This document shows positions 63,620 through 64,000 of a stretch of DNA of 64,000 nucleotides, in pieces (within the stretch, counting starts at the first letter, position 1; every line of letters begins with the position of its first letter). The translations under genes were made by a program, and so were the position numbers. This stretch comes from Bacillus sp. WMMC1349 (GTDB taxonomy: Bacteria > Bacillota > Bacilli > Bacillales > Bacillaceae), in contig NZ_JABJUQ010000007.1 in NCBI RefSeq assembly GCF_013155385.1, positions 1,036,001 to 1,100,000 of the forward strand, read 5' to 3'. The notes under the pieces are model-generated. The model saw only the letters and a program-made list of their open reading frames with translations, had not been told where the DNA came from and made no database searches.

Positions 63620-64000
63620 GTGGGAGGGCCTTCAGCTGAGATTGTTACAATCCGTTCTCCGTCTGAAGTTGTCCATTCAAATCTGTCTTTTTTCTTTTCT
63701 GCCCGTTCGTAGTGATGTTGTAAGGCACATTGCTTTACATCATTTGAAAACTGATAAAACGACACACCCTTTGTCATTTCAGGGTGAGCTGAAAAACTCA
63801 ACCCGTTATATGCATAGACACAATCAAATACAGAAAATCCAAGACTGTTTAATTGATCCATTAAGGAATAAAATTGTCCATCTTCCAAATCGCTCAAAAA
63901 ATCTGATAAGGCTTGTTTGACATTTTTTAAATAGCGTATGGATTCACCACCTGTTAATTGAATCTGTCCGAATCGTTCTGTGACGGCAAATGGAGCGATC
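63616..64000 (-). CDS. yisN: YisN / DUF2777 family protein (5' part outside window)
   Basis: The frame is open from the right edge down to the stop at 63616, giving the last 127 or so residues: AVTERFGQIQLTGGESIRYL, FLSDLEDGQFYSLMDQLNSL, GVSFYQFSNDVKQ and the end ISAEGPPT. The true start lies beyond 64000. Identified as YisN by position after yisL and by resemblance to DUF2777; the stop overlaps that of yisL by four bases (convergent). Function unknown. Confidence 0.75.
   Translation of the reverse strand, partial: IAPFAVTERFGQIQLTGGESIRYLKNVKQALSDFLSDLEDGQFYSLMDQLNSLGFSVFDCVYAYNGLSFSAHPEMTKGVSFYQFSNDVKQCALQHHYERAEKKKDRFEWTTSDGERIVTISAEGPPT

Overview
The window is chromosomal DNA of a low-GC, endospore-forming Bacillus, probably in or near the B. 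subtilis / B. licheniformis / B. pumilus group. Gene order largely follows the B. subtilis 168 segment running from ecsA to yisN. Protein matches were made from memory of family sequences, without database searches. Spore genes (cotJABC, gerPABCDEF, yisI, a CotH-family gene, cotG) and competence and exoprotease genes (comK, aprE, epr, a rap-phr pair) fit that placement.

Layout. 0-0.3 kb: a minus-strand unit with two tiny related ORFs and a terminator. 0.4-3.1 kb: ecsABC. 3.3-5.1 kb (minus): M20 amidohydrolase yhaA and heme monooxygenase hmoB. 5.2-11 kb: pbpF, then hemE-hemH-hemY of the coproporphyrin-dependent heme pathway. 11-14 kb: TetR regulator yhgD with yhgE. 14-18.3 kb: fabHB with a FapR box, yhfE, gltT, yhfH. 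18.4-23.3 kb: yhfI, lplJ, lcfB with a FadR box, yhfN. 23.3-28.6 kb (minus): subtilisin gene aprE, then yhfR-S-T-U. 28.8-33.7 kb: yhfW, yhxC, yhzC, comK, yhjE, sipV. 33.8-38.2 kb is a less conserved stretch: the Lys-rich protease epr (elsewhere in B. subtilis), a decayed DUF2690 gene, a dispersed palindromic repeat, and a rap gene with an overlapping 28-codon phr. 38.3-44.1 kb: cotJABC, an MFS transporter divergent from a frameshifted SgrR-like regulator, and modAB without modC. 44.2-56 kb: addB-addA-sbcD-sbcC. 56-60.2 kb: gerPF-A, yisI, and a CotH-family kinase gene divergent from cotG. 60.3-64 kb: yisK, an internally deleted IS200/IS605-type element, an rsgA paralogue, yisL and the 3' part of yisN.

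How it fits together. Three themes recur. Exoprotease output: aprE, epr and sipV lie here with a Rap-Phr pair resembling RapG-PhrG, which in B. subtilis acts on DegU, the activator of aprE. Sporulation: the gerP operon and the cotH/cotG pair each have sigma-K-like promoters, and YisI feeds into the phosphorelay. Lipid metabolism: fabHB and lcfB carry FapR and FadR operators. An imperfect palindromic repeat, sometimes bounded by GGGGCTGTCT-type ends, occurs five times between genes. No CRISPR array, tRNA, rRNA or prophage was recognised. No wholly new multi-gene system was found. The most interesting items are the cotG/cotH arrangement, the short phr, the aprE leader hairpin, the dispersed repeat, the A9 frameshift in the SgrR-like gene and the deleted IS200 element.
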